DNA of 64,000 nt, taken from the NCBI GenBank assembly GCA_012267415.1, contig JAAXGN010000036.1, forward strand, positions 124,001 to 188,000. Reading direction: 5' to 3'. The notes under the pieces are model-generated. The model had not been told where the DNA came from, ran no database searches, and saw only the letters and a list, made by a program, of their open reading frames with translations. Made by a program: the position numbers and the translations under genes. Source of the stretch: Candidatus Poribacteria bacterium (GTDB lineage: Bacteria; Poribacteria; WGA-4E; WGA-3G). Shown one piece after another: positions 18,031-26,799 of the stretch. Each line of letters opens with the position of its first letter. Within the stretch, counting starts at the first letter, position 1.

Positions 18031-20091
18031 ATGGAAACCACTGACTATGATCTGATTAATCGCACGTTATCTGGTGATCAGAACGCTTTTACCGACCTTG
18101 TGCAGAGATACCAAAAACGTGTCCATGCACTTGCATGGCGTAAAATCGGAGATTTTCATATAGCTGAAGAAATTACGCAAGATACATTTCTCAGAGTTTA
18201 CAAGCATCTTGCTACATTGAAAAATCCAAATCTATTTGCAGGATGGCTTTACGTGATAGTGAATCGTCTGTGTAAGACTTGGTTTGAAAAAAGAGGGGTA
18301 GAAATGCAGTCCTTAGAAGACTTGCCTGAAGTAGAACTTGAAAGACAACGGTATTCTGAATATATGGATCAGCAACTTGAAGAGAGAGCATTAGAGAGGC
18401 GAATTGATCTCGTCGACCGTCTCCTCCAAAAACTACCTGAGAGTGAACGGGTCGTCATAACGCTTCATTATCTCGCTGAGAGTTCAATTAAAGAAATTAG
18501 TGAATTTTTGGGTGTATCGTTGAACACGGTGAAAAGTCGTCTCTATCGTGCCCGACAGCGATTACAAAAGGAGGAACACATGATAAAAGAAACCTTAGGA
18601 AGTTATCAACCATCAACAAACTTAACAGAAAGCATAATCAAAACCATCAACGAAACTGGAGCACAAATTGACCCCACTATACCTTCCAGTAGCAAACCAT
18701 TTATACCGTGGGGAATTGCCACTACAACTTTCGTTTTGGTGGTATTGATGCTCGGACTCGGTGCCCAACATTCTGCACGTTTTCAGCAACCCTACAGTCT
18801 TAACACGACCACAGAACTGACAGTTGACATTGTTGATGCAGCTGTAATGGCAGACCTGCCATCTGATCCTGATGTGAAAAATCAGATTGGTCATGCTGAT
18901 GCACTTAATGAAAGCGAAGGTACAATTCAGGATCCTCATGCAGAGTCATCTTTTTCAGCAAGCGGTCGTGTAGTTGATGATAGCGGCAATCCAGTTAGCG
19001 ATGTGAAGTTAGCGATAATCCCTGTTAATTATGGCAACCGAGGTTGGTGGCCAATACATGTAGATGACGACCAGGACTGGCCCGATAATCCATTAGCATT
19101 CCCTGCAGAGATAAATTCAAATGGAGATTTCACCCTCAATGTATTCAACAAAGGTCCATGCTCATTCGGAATACTACCCTATTATAGACCGAATGCTCAA
19201 GTATTGAAATTAAAGTTTGGTGATATTTCTTTTTTTTCAATTGATAATATGATCGGTAGTGGAATTGTGTTTGAACCAGAATCAATAGAAAAGATCGAAA
19301 ACATAGAAGTGACACTCACACACTTTCTAAGAGTTCATGGGACAGTTTTACACATGGATGAAACACCCGTAACCAATGCACGCATAGACTTCAATGTAAA
19401 TCAATTAAGTTTGGATGGAGTGGAAGGAAGTAATCTCGGTCTTGGAGAAAAGACAGATATTGAAGGGAAATTCGTGTGCTATGTTCCATCTCATGTCAAG
19501 GGAACTGCTTTTTACATAATGTCTGTGAATTATCTAGGACAGCGTGCAATGTTGAAACCAATTGTGGTTAAACCTGGATATAGAACGCACAACGCTGTCT
19601 TCACGTTCAGTGCTCCCATAAAACCAACTGTTCCAGAAAATGATCAGCACAATATCCAAGCAAGTGCATCAGTCTATGACGGTATTGACGCTCAAGACGT
19701 ATGGGTAGTGAATCCATCAAATGGACATGCCTACAAAAAAATCCAGTGTAGCAGTCCTGAAGATGTTATTGTCCAAAGCACAGAGGAAGGTGCTTATCTG
19801 GTCAGCATTAATGATGCGGCAGAGCAGGAATGGATAAAGAGAGTTTTCCTACAAAACAGCATTCTGATTGGTCTCAACGATATTGAAGAAGAAGGTGTGT
19901 GGAAGTGGCACAATGGTGAATCTGTAGAATACACCAATTGGGCAGAGGATGAACCAAATGACACTGACAATGGTGATGAGGATTATGTTATTCTAACCTG
20001 GCAAGGATGGAAAGATATTGGTCCGGAAAGTATAGGATGGCGATGGGTACAAACTACACTACTTGAGAAGGAGAATTGGTCAGAAGAATAG
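18031..20091 (+). CDS. ECF sigma factor fused to membrane helix and extracellular lectin region
   Basis: The protein has 686 residues. Sigma-70 region 2 spans about 17-85 and region 4 about 127-180, with the helix-turn-helix near GVSLNTVKSRLYRAR. A linker leads to a membrane helix at about 226-245 and then an extracellular part. That part has a carboxypeptidase-regulatory-like beta domain (ASGRVVDDSGNPVSD, about 315), a second beta region (HFLRVHGTVLHMDETPVTN, about 435) and a C-terminal C-type-lectin-like domain (about 560-686, AYLVSINDAAEQEW, WKWHNGE, YTNWAEDEPND). The layout implies a sigma factor held at the membrane, possibly released by proteolysis or acting while tethered (inference). 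The next gene shares the lectin domain and is probably co-transcribed. No separate anti-sigma gene is present. Confidence 0.9.
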   Translation: METTDYDLINRTLSGDQNAFTDLVQRYQKRVHALAWRKIGDFHIAEEITQDTFLRVYKHLATLKNPNLFAGWLYVIVNRLCKTWFEKRGVEMQSLEDLPEVELERQRYSEYMDQQLEERALERRIDLVDRLLQKLPESERVVITLHYLAESSIKEISEFLGVSLNTVKSRLYRARQRLQKEEHMIKETLGSYQPSTNLTESIIKTINETGAQIDPTIPSSSKPFIPWGIATTTFVLVVLMLGLGAQHSARFQQPYSLNTTTELTVDIVDAAVMADLPSDPDVKNQIGHADALNESEGTIQDPHAESSFSASGRVVDDSGNPVSDVKLAIIPVNYGNRGWWPIHVDDDQDWPDNPLAFPAEINSNGDFTLNVFNKGPCSFGILPYYRPNAQVLKLKFGDISFFSIDNMIGSGIVFEPESIEKIENIEVTLTHFLRVHGTVLHMDETPVTNARIDFNVNQLSLDGVEGSNLGLGEKTDIEGKFVCYVPSHVKGTAFYIMSVNYLGQRAMLKPIVVKPGYRTHNAVFTFSAPIKPTVPENDQHNIQASASVYDGIDAQDVWVVNPSNGHAYKKIQCSSPEDVIVQSTEEGAYLVSINDAAEQEWIKRVFLQNSILIGLNDIEEEGVWKWHNGESVEYTNWAEDEPNDTDNGDEDYVILTWQGWKDIGPESIGWRWVQTTLLEKENWSEE

Positions 20092-20153
20092 TTTGATTTT
20101 ATGGAATCTGTTTTATAGCACACTTTACAATTGCTTTTGAAGGAGAACACCGT

Positions 20154-21548
20154 ATGATACGTTTATCTTTTAAAATCAGCGTTACTATGTTACTAATTCC
20201 AATTCTGATACATGTACCTGGATTTACTGCACATAGTATTGATCAGGATAACACTGGTACCGTTACTGGACGTTTTGTTGATAAAGATGGACATCCTGTT
20301 GCAATGTTACCAATATTTATCGCTCCACTGGAAATCACCAGTATTAGTTGGGCATCAAAGGTATATTTACCAAATGATTTCCTATTGCTGCGTCGTGCTC
20401 AGACTGATGAAAAAGGTCAGTTTTCTATATCTGGTATACCACGAGGCTCATTTTATTTCGGGACACTCCCCTACAACGTAGATGCGCGTTTACCCCACGA
20501 CTATGAAAAAAAACTTGATGATTTTCTATCTTTGGATTATGCGATGCTCCACCCAGACTATATTGATGTCTTTATGTCTCATAATTTCGGTTTCGGTTAC
20601 GATGATTTTGAGCCAGACGTGGATATCCTATCTCTTAACGTCAAAGGCATCACCTTCTATCCGGCTGGTGATGCCCGGGAAGTTGTTTTCGGGATTGAGC
20701 CAGGATCCAATATGAAAGATGTAGTGGTTACAGTACAACCACGTATGCGTGTTCAAGGACGCGTTGTCTTTAAAGATGGCACACCGCTTTCTAATGCACT
20801 GTTGAAGGTGCAGGCACAATTTAGTCTGGAAAGGGGTCGTAGAAGTTCATCTGGCACTCCTCGAACTGATAGTAATGGTCATTTTTTCTATTATCTGGAT
20901 AAAGAAAGAGATACAAGAATCTACACGTTTTCAGTGAAATATCAAGGTCTTGAAGCAACTGCTAAACCAGTTAAACTTGAACCGGGAGACAGACTGGCAG
21001 GTTTGACGTTTACATTTGACAGTGAACCGATAGCACCAAAACCACTCCCTCCTAAGACAAAGGCAAAACCTGCAAAATCCAGTCCGAAAGAGACACAGGA
21101 AACACAACAACCTGAATCTAACGAGGCATGGATTGTGAATCCTGCAAACCGACATGCGTATAAGAGGATTCAATGTAAAACTCGTAACGATGCTATTGCA
21201 CAAGCCATCAAAGAGAAAGCATATCTTGTTACGATTAACGATGCGAAAGAACAGGAGTGGTTAAGTGCAGTCTTTGGGTATGAATTCTATTGGATAGGAC
21301 TCAGTAACGGTGAAAATGAGACAGGATGGCAATGGCATAACGGTGAAGCTATCACATATCAAAACTGGTTACCCAATGATTACTTTTCTGAAACATGGGA
21401 TGCCAATGAAAGAAAACACGTTGTTGCAACTTTTGCTGATGGAAAATGGTATGCTGTTAGTCCTAAAAGTGTTATTGTGAAAATGACAGAGTTTGCAATT
21501 ATTGAAAAAACAGACATTATGATAAAAACATCACTCGGAAAGAAATGA
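20154..21548 (+). CDS. Secreted protein with carboxypeptidase-regulatory-like and C-type-lectin-like domains
   Basis: The protein has 464 residues. A signal peptide covers about 1-27. Two beta-sandwich modules of carboxypeptidase-regulatory type follow (TVTGRFVDKDGHPVAM near 38; RVQGRVVFKDGTPLSN near 200), then a Lys/Pro-rich linker (about 290-320). A C-type-lectin-like domain lies at about 325-455 (AYLVTINDAKEQEW, FYWIGLSNG, WQWHNGEAITYQNW). It is 62 bases downstream of the sigma-fusion gene and strongly resembles its extracellular half, so duplication of that half is likely. It may bind the same ligand, compete with it or report on it (inference). AAGGAG precedes the ATG. Confidence 0.85.
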   Translation: MIRLSFKISVTMLLIPILIHVPGFTAHSIDQDNTGTVTGRFVDKDGHPVAMLPIFIAPLEITSISWASKVYLPNDFLLLRRAQTDEKGQFSISGIPRGSFYFGTLPYNVDARLPHDYEKKLDDFLSLDYAMLHPDYIDVFMSHNFGFGYDDFEPDVDILSLNVKGITFYPAGDAREVVFGIEPGSNMKDVVVTVQPRMRVQGRVVFKDGTPLSNALLKVQAQFSLERGRRSSSGTPRTDSNGHFFYYLDKERDTRIYTFSVKYQGLEATAKPVKLEPGDRLAGLTFTFDSEPIAPKPLPPKTKAKPAKSSPKETQETQQPESNEAWIVNPANRHAYKRIQCKTRNDAIAQAIKEKAYLVTINDAKEQEWLSAVFGYEFYWIGLSNGENETGWQWHNGEAITYQNWLPNDYFSETWDANERKHVVATFADGKWYAVSPKSVIVKMTEFAIIEKTDIMIKTSLGKK

Positions 21549-21721
21549 TTGTTCATCAGTATGTCATCAATTCCACCTACCATCTACTACTTTCTATTGC
21601 CTATTCTTACCTCATAGTGAAGTGCCATCGATTTTTTAGACCAGAATTCAGTGATAGTTAAGATAAGTTTTTTCCTCAAATTCAACAAGCGTTAGATAAC
21701 CCAATGCCGAGTGAGGTCGTT

Positions 21722-22495
21722 TCAGGTTATATACTTGTTCAATAAAATGTCCAATGCAAGTTTAGCGTTTTCAATATCGTCATAGTCATTCAGGTAGATT
21801 TCTTCCTCCTTGAGAGTTCGGATAAACCGTTCCGCATAACCATTTTCCCAAGGACGCCCTCTATGAGCTAACGAAATCTCAACTCCATGGTCAGTGAGAG
21901 TAGAAATATAGGCGTTTGAAAGATACTGAACTCCCCGATCACTATGATGGATCTCTGGAACGTTTTCCCGTAGTGCTCGCTGCAAGGGTGTCAATGTTAG
22001 AGGTTGTGTCAAATGTCGGCTCAGTTGCCACCCTCTTATTATTCGAGTAAACACATCAAGGAGAAATGAAACATAGATAAAGTTCCCTTTGAGCTGAATA
22101 TAGGTAACATCCGCTACCCAGACATGATTACGCCGACAGATGTCAAGGTTATCAAGTCGGTTGACCCACTGAGACTTGCCATCAACGGATTTTGTGGTTT
22201 GACAGGAGCGTTTGACAGAGACCAATAGATTAGCTGATTTCATCAAGCGTGCGACGCGTCGGTATCCGATGGTGTATCCCATACGCAAGAGTTCCTCTGT
22301 GATACGCCTATAACCATATCTTGGATAACGAGCCGCTAACATTTCTATCTCCTGTTGGAGTAGTACTTCACAAGGATCCTTTTTGGGTTCATAATAGAGA
22401 CTACTTCTATTGAAACCGAGAACATCGCAGATCTGTCGTACTGAGTAATCGGTTCGCAAAGTTTCTACAATGCTTCGTTTTTCAGTAAGGGTCAA
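21722..22495 (-). CDS. IS3-family transposase orfB, C-terminus frameshifted
   Basis: This is a DDE integrase-fold transposase with an HTH_21 start (RYPRYGYRRI) and catalytic residues in WVADVTYIQ, IHHSDRGVQY and ENGYAERFIRTLKEEE. It starts at TTG in the frame reached by -1 slippage from orfA. The frame ends prematurely at LLNKYIT; the expected IS3 ending (YNLKRPHSALGYLT) continues in another frame down to about 21648. The break falls in a TATATAA micro-repeat, so a small indel has removed the last 30 or so residues. Probably inactive unless supplied in trans. Confidence 0.85.
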   Translation of the reverse strand: MTLTEKRSIVETLRTDYSVRQICDVLGFNRSSLYYEPKKDPCEVLLQQEIEMLAARYPRYGYRRITEELLRMGYTIGYRRVARLMKSANLLVSVKRSCQTTKSVDGKSQWVNRLDNLDICRRNHVWVADVTYIQLKGNFIYVSFLLDVFTRIIRGWQLSRHLTQPLTLTPLQRALRENVPEIHHSDRGVQYLSNAYISTLTDHGVEISLAHRGRPWENGYAERFIRTLKEEEIYLNDYDDIENAKLALDILLNKYIT

Positions 22496-22776
22496 CTCAG
22501 CAAGGTTGAGACTTTTTTTTGGATATCAAGTTCCAAGGTCAACCGACCAACAAGTTGTTCAAGTTGAGTGATCCGCTGTTGAGACGCATTTGTTTTTTTA
22601 TCAACAGGTTCAAAGAAGGTTGACGCATTTTCAAGAAGCTGGCGTTTCCATGTTGAGAGTTGAGCATCGCTGATGTTATGCTTGCGACAGAGTTCCGCTT
22701 GTGAACTTTGACCACACAGTGCCTCAATGACAACTTCAGCTTTAAACTCTGGGGTGAATCTTCTTCGTTTTGCCAT
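22492..22776 (-). CDS. IS3-family transposase orfA (helix-turn-helix protein)
   Basis: This 94-residue HTH protein (FTPEFKAEVVIEAL, CRKHNISDAQLSTWKRQLL) has a leucine-zipper-like end. AGGAG lies 7 bases before the ATG. Near its end the minus strand reads AAAAAAAAG (about 22511-22519), a classical -1 slippage site; slipping there reads through KKSLNLAELTLTEKR directly into orfB with no stop, giving the OrfAB transposase. Confidence 0.88.
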   Translation of the reverse strand: MAKRRRFTPEFKAEVVIEALCGQSSQAELCRKHNISDAQLSTWKRQLLENASTFFEPVDKKTNASQQRITQLEQLVGRLTLELDIQKKVSTLLS

Positions 22777-22899
22777 CAATTTTCTCCTTTTAATTTGATT
22801 GTAATTATATCACAATTTTATCTTAGGTAGTGGTCTAAATTATCGATGGCAGTACAAATGTTATTTAGCAAATCACTGCACATCTAAGTTCAATCGGGG

Positions 22900-23043
22900 C
22901 TATTCACTATACGCAACCTGAACTAAGTTCAGGATAATTGGCGAAGGTATTACAACAGTGGCAAGGCATTCTTTTATTTCGACTTGCCGCTGTTGAATTT
23001 CTCCCAACGCTTCAAAGATTTTATTTATTGACTGTTCGTTCAT
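22900..23043 (-). CDS. Small possible protein (47 aa)
   Basis: This short frame begins MNEQSINKIFEALGEIQ and continues as an amphipathic, Gln/Glu-rich helix before a more hydrophobic end. AAGGG lies about 11 bases upstream, and an in-frame ATG 9 bases earlier is an alternative. It follows the Tyr-rich secreted protein by about 30 bases and ends just outside the IS3 element. No family recognised; could be chance. Confidence 0.3.
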   Translation of the reverse strand: MNEQSINKIFEALGEIQQRQVEIKECLATVVIPSPIILNLVQVAYSE

Positions 23044-23075
23044 ACATTTCATCACCCTTATAGTGTTAAGACAGG

Positions 23076-23837
23076 TTATTCATCATTATCTTCAGGCGGA
23101 TCTATCTGATTGTCATTAAACCAATCTTCAATACTTGTGCTAGATACGTCCCCTCCGCCTGATCCCTGAAGTATTCCGTCCATATTAAAATAGTAATATG
23201 AATAATAGTAGTTAAGAATGGGGCTATAACCGTTTGGGTTTGGGTCGTAGAGCTGATAATAATAGTAATATTCGGAATAGGTAATATGATAAAGATCTCC
23301 TGAGTAGGAGGAGTAAGATTCGTACCCAAGATACCCATCATAAATTCCGTTCCCATGTATATCGAATGTGTAAATTAATGTGTTTGTATTACTGCCAGAT
23401 ACTGCAGGCTCAGGCCTTTTGTGCAATTCCCAAAAATCGGCTTCATCCATAGCATCCCCGCGGTCTACAGCTATAGTCCGGGTACTCTTTAATGTTGTAA
23501 TAGGGTCGATAGTTATCTCAAATAGTCTGCTACCAGTATATACTGAGTAAGACTCTCCATTATACCTGTTGTCATACGGAAGATTCGGATATGTAATCTT
23601 ATTATGATAAACCTCCAACACATGCCATTTAGTATCCCCTGGTTCTATTTCAAAATCTTGCCTAACAACAGATGTACTTTCAGATGCTCTGGACCTTCCA
23701 TAGAAATCATACCCCGAATATTCATCTATAATTTTTAGTTTGCTGTTGTCCAAGTCATCCAAGTCTGCATTTACAGTTCCGACAAAGAAAACAACTAATA
23801 ATGCAACCAAAACCGATAAGAAAGTTTTCCTAATCAT
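23076..23837 (-). CDS. Secreted tyrosine-rich protein
   Basis: This 253-residue protein has a clear signal peptide (MIRKTFLSVLVALLVVFFVG, cleavage near NADL). The C-terminal third is extraordinarily rich in Tyr and Ser (YSEYYYYYQLYD, NYYYSYYYFNMDG), ending in an acidic tail. The middle has beta-type sequence with FDIHGNGIYDGYLG, reminiscent of a calcium-binding or repeat-in-domain loop. GGGAG stands 6 bases before the ATG at 23837. I do not recognise a family; surface adhesion or cross-linked matrix is possible (inference). It is isolated between the IS3 element and an AT-rich region. Confidence 0.72.
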   Translation of the reverse strand: MIRKTFLSVLVALLVVFFVGTVNADLDDLDNSKLKIIDEYSGYDFYGRSRASESTSVVRQDFEIEPGDTKWHVLEVYHNKITYPNLPYDNRYNGESYSVYTGSRLFEITIDPITTLKSTRTIAVDRGDAMDEADFWELHKRPEPAVSGSNTNTLIYTFDIHGNGIYDGYLGYESYSSYSGDLYHITYSEYYYYYQLYDPNPNGYSPILNYYYSYYYFNMDGILQGSGGGDVSSTSIEDWFNDNQIDPPEDNDE

Positions 23838-24084
23838 AATATTCTCCCTATAAAACATTTCGCAGTAAGTAGTTTTGGGTTTGTTCCTACTGCTTTATCT
23901 GAAAGTTTTTGATATATTAATCTAACATAAAATAAATTCAAGGTGAACTCAGAATAAGTAATTCTGCTTTTTTGGTTCAGTAAGAAGGTTAGCAGCCTCC
24001 TCATTTCTCGTATATATTATATCATTTCTTCTGTTTTTAATCAACGAAAAACTTTATAAACCTATAAGAATCTATATTTAACGA

Positions 24085-24101
24085 GTTGTGCTAAATAACT
24101 A
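24085..24101. repeat. 17-bp direct repeat, left copy
   Basis: GTTGTGCTAAATAACTA is repeated exactly at 25479-25495, so the two copies bracket the YCF48-like gene. Confidence 0.7.
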
Positions 24102-24157
24102 TATGTAATAATAACTATATGTAATAATAACTATATGTAATAATAACTATATGTAAA
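24094..24157. repeat. Tandem 16-bp repeat, four copies
   Basis: AATAACTATATGTAAT is repeated four times without gaps; the last copy has a changed final base. It is AT-rich and could bend DNA or reflect slippage. Confidence 0.9.
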
Positions 24158-24412
24158 TTATACAATTCTAATCTAATTTGTCAATATGGAAGGAACCGGG
24201 GATCAATGTCGTTCTAAAGATACTGTGTCTTTTGAAACGGTGGATGGAATGAATATTAGTATCCAGATACAAAAGCCGCATGATCTTTTGTGCAAAAACT
24301 CTACACAACCCATAAATCTAAAACATTTGACTTAATATTGGATACACAGTTATACTATAAATTTAGAATCTTCTTAGAAGAATTTCAAACATTCAGACTT
24401 AAAGGAGTTAAA

Positions 24413-25438
24413 ATGAACATTTTAAAGTCATCTCAACAACTATCTAAAACAATCAGATTTTCAGTCGTTTTCACTGTAATAATTACCTTACCTGCACTAG
24501 CAGATTGGGTGAAGCTGCAAAATCGGGATCCAGATTCTCGGTATTATATGTCTATTGCATTTGTAGATGGTAAAACAGGATGGGTCGCTGGTTCAGCACT
24601 TTTTGAAGATTCTGAAAACCCAGGCTTTATCGGATATACTAAGGATGGTGGAAAAACCTGGCAGAAATCGGATATTAAACTGAGTGGAGATCTCAGCAAC
24701 ATCTATTTCTTAGAGGCAAATCACGGCTGGGTAGTTGGACAAAAAGGCGTAATTGCCAATACAACCAATGGGAAAGATTGGGAAATACAAATAAGTAAGG
24801 TTGGCACTTGGCTGAAAAGTATTTATTTTGTTAATAAAAAATTAGGATTTGCAGCAGGAGCAAATGAAACGATCATCTCAACAAGAAATGGCGGACGAAC
24901 ATGGAAAGTCCTACAAGGTGGTCAACTCGGTGAGGGGGTCGGAGAAGATGATACATCTCTGTTTAATGCTGTCCATTTTATTAATGAAAAAACTGGATGG
25001 GTGGCAGGTATACGGCTTCTACCCACCAAGAAACGTCAGCACACATTGATCCAGAAAACGACAGATGGTGCAAGGACCTGGGTGACACAAGATACTGGAA
25101 AAGAAGATATTTTGGAAGACTTATTTTTTCTTGATGCATCAATAGGTTGGGCAGTAGGTGAAAATGGGGTAATTCTCCACACAACTAACGGTGGAAAAAG
25201 ATGGCAAGAACAGAAGAGCGGTACCGATGAAACACTCCGCAGTGTCCGATTCTTAGATAAACATACTGGTTGGGCAGTAGGTGGAGATTTAGGTGTCGGT
25301 GTGATTCTTAGTACTAACAACGGCGGGAAAAAATGGGAAGTTGAAGAGAACGATAAAAAAATGGTTAAAGTATTTATACTTGATAAACAAAATGTGTGGT
25401 TAGCTAGTGAAGATGGCGCAATCTTCCAAACTCAATAA
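24413..25438 (+). CDS. Secreted YCF48/HCF136-like beta-propeller protein
   Basis: This 341-residue protein has a signal peptide (about 1-31, ending in ALAD) and repeated blades of the form GWVxG...I..T.NGGKTW (for example GYTKDGGKTW, ISTRNGGRTW, HTTNGGKRWQ, LSTNNGGKKW). This is the BNR/YCF48 propeller family first known from photosystem II assembly factors but widespread in bacteria as secreted scaffold or sialidase-like proteins without catalytic residues. AAAGGAG sits 5 bases before the ATG at 24413; the 41 codons upstream look non-coding. Role here unknown. Confidence 0.85.
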   Translation: MNILKSSQQLSKTIRFSVVFTVIITLPALADWVKLQNRDPDSRYYMSIAFVDGKTGWVAGSALFEDSENPGFIGYTKDGGKTWQKSDIKLSGDLSNIYFLEANHGWVVGQKGVIANTTNGKDWEIQISKVGTWLKSIYFVNKKLGFAAGANETIISTRNGGRTWKVLQGGQLGEGVGEDDTSLFNAVHFINEKTGWVAGIRLLPTKKRQHTLIQKTTDGARTWVTQDTGKEDILEDLFFLDASIGWAVGENGVILHTTNGGKRWQEQKSGTDETLRSVRFLDKHTGWAVGGDLGVGVILSTNNGGKKWEVEENDKKMVKVFILDKQNVWLASEDGAIFQTQ

Positions 25439-25478
25439 GCACTAATACCGTAAATTTGGTACTATACCCAATTTAGAA

Positions 25479-25495
25479 GTTGTGCTAAATAACTA
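25479..25495. repeat. 17-bp direct repeat, right copy
   Basis: Exact copy of GTTGTGCTAAATAACTA found at 24085-24101. Confidence 0.7.
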
Positions 25496-25571
25496 ATGTA
25501 AAATACCATTTCACAATTAAATGGCGTTTTGTTAGTTCTTATCATTAGTTAATACCTTCTTTAGTACCGTA

Positions 25572-25724
25572 TGAAGATTAAGTAATTAAAAGGGTAAAAA
25601 CCGATTTTTCCCAGGCCGGTGGATCAACGCCAAATGCGCGTTTGGCATTTGATGGGTGTGATAAGGATATCGCACCTACCGGCCCTGGAGAAATCAGGAT
25701 TACCCAATTAAAATCTTAATCTTC
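25572..25724. mobile_element. MITE-like element with long imperfect inverted repeats
   Basis: GAAGATTAAG...GGCCGGT at 25572-25620 is the imperfect reverse complement of 25679-25724 over about 47 bases. The centre (25621-25680) has a hairpin ATCAACGCCAAATGC/GCATTTGAT and then GATAAGGATATCGCACCTACC, a GTAG hairpin on the minus strand. The central part recurs at 50038-50095. No coding capacity. Confidence 0.75.
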
Positions 25725-25737
25725 AATAGGAAGATAT

Positions 25738-25832
25738 GTGTCCAATACAAAGTTTAATATTTGGTACAGAATGTTTGAAATTGACGATCCTGTTCCACCT
25801 GATGTGGATGAAAGCATCCTTGTTAGCGAATA
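25738..25832 (+). pseudogene. Gene fragment cut by the IS630 element
   Basis: GTG with AGGA 6 bases upstream starts a 30-residue stretch (SNTKFNIWYRMFEIDDP, then PVPPDVDESILVSEY) of convincing coding character. It runs straight into the left end of the IS630 element. No continuation is recognised on the other side, so this is either a remnant or a very short peptide gene. Confidence 0.4.
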
Positions 25833-26735
25833 TAGTAAAAGTTAGATTCTATAACCCATTTTTGTTTTATGGTATCCTATGGTTAGCATGGTATATTCAT
25901 GCGATTTACGTAAACGCGTCTTAGATTTTATAGAAGGTAGTGGAAAAAAGTCTGAAGTTTCACGTCGTTTTTCCGTTGCACGCTCAACGCTTTATAGGTG
26001 TTTAAGGTCTGAAGGCCCAATGACCCCGCAAAAAACAACTCCTAAAAAAAATGAGAGTGATTGATGAGGAGGCACTCAGAAAACATGTTGCTGATTTTCC
26101 GGACCTGACACATAATGAGCGTGCCGCACATTTCGGTGTATCAACGTTTTGTATCAAATATGGTCTGCGAAAGCTTGACATCACGCGAAAAAAAGAAACC
26201 GGCTACAAGCAATGCTTTGATGAGAAACGAGCAACCTATGAAAAAAGAACTCAAACTCAAAGAAACCGAAGGTAATTCTGCTGTTTATGTAGATGAATGC
26301 AGTTTTCGCGCTGAGAGTTTTAGATCTTACACTTATGCTCCGAAAGGTGAAACTGTTCTTGGTCTCATCTCTAGTCAAAAACACCACACAACGAGTACGA
26401 TAACTGCCCGAATAGATAGTGTGTTTACAGCACACAGTTTACTTGAATGAAGTTGCAACGGAGAACGTTTCAACACTTGGATTGAAAAAGAACTATGTCC
26501 TCATATCAATGCTCAGCACGTCGTGATAATGGACAATGCACGTTACCATAAAACTTAACAAACGAAAGAACCCATAGCAAAAACCGGATCAGAACTTTTG
26601 TATTTACCACCATATTCACCTGACTACGATCCAATCGAACACGATTTCGCTAATATCAAACGACTCCGTCAGTATAATTCGGATATTCCACTAAATGAAG
26701 CTCTAAAAATGTATCATTAATTCTATCTTTCACTA
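25833..26735 (+). mobile_element. Decayed IS630-family element
   Basis: The ends TAGTAAAAGTTAGATTCT and (reverse complement of the right end) TAGTGAAAGATAGAATT form inverted repeats flanked on both sides by TA, the target duplication of IS630/Tc1-mariner elements. The transposase gene inside is broken in several places. Confidence 0.82.
25888..26719 (+). pseudogene. IS630-family transposase, multiply frameshifted
   Basis: The N-terminal HTH (MVYSCDLRKRVLDFIEGSG, then SRRFSVARSTLYRCL) is followed by a second HTH (NERAAHFGVSTFCIKYGLRK) in another frame. The first catalytic Asp lies in VYVDECSFRAES, the second in HVVIMDNARYHK (after a stop and shift near 26448), and the last acidic residue in YLPPYSPDYDPIEHDFANIK. 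At least two frameshifts and two stops interrupt it, so no active transposase is made. Its end sequences resemble those of the small TATAG-ended MITEs in this window, for which a relative may be the source of transposition. Confidence 0.85.
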
Positions 26736-26799
26736 TATGTAAAAATTAAACAAACAAATAATTAACTGTCACAAGTCGTATATTTAATTTATTTTAACA

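Larger units (their letters stand above)
21623..22851 (-). mobile_element. IS3-family insertion sequence
   Basis: Terminal inverted repeats TGCCATCGATTTTTTAGACCA (left) and TGCCATCGATAATTTAGACCA (right, reverse complement) bound an element of about 1.23 kb with the TG...CA ends usual for IS3. It holds orfA and orfB. No obvious short target duplication remains, and orfB is frameshifted near its end, so the copy is probably old and inactive. Confidence 0.9.
23838..24412. other. AT-rich intergenic region
   Basis: This 575-base gap holds a tandem repeat (24094-24157) and one copy of a 17-bp direct repeat (24085-24101). A 49-codon frame at 24186-24335 has no ribosome site and is not called. No other feature seen. 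Confidence 0.5.

Noticed and set aside
24186..24335. 49-codon plus-strand frame before the YCF48-like gene
   Set aside because: No ribosome site, no recognisable domain, AT-rich surroundings.
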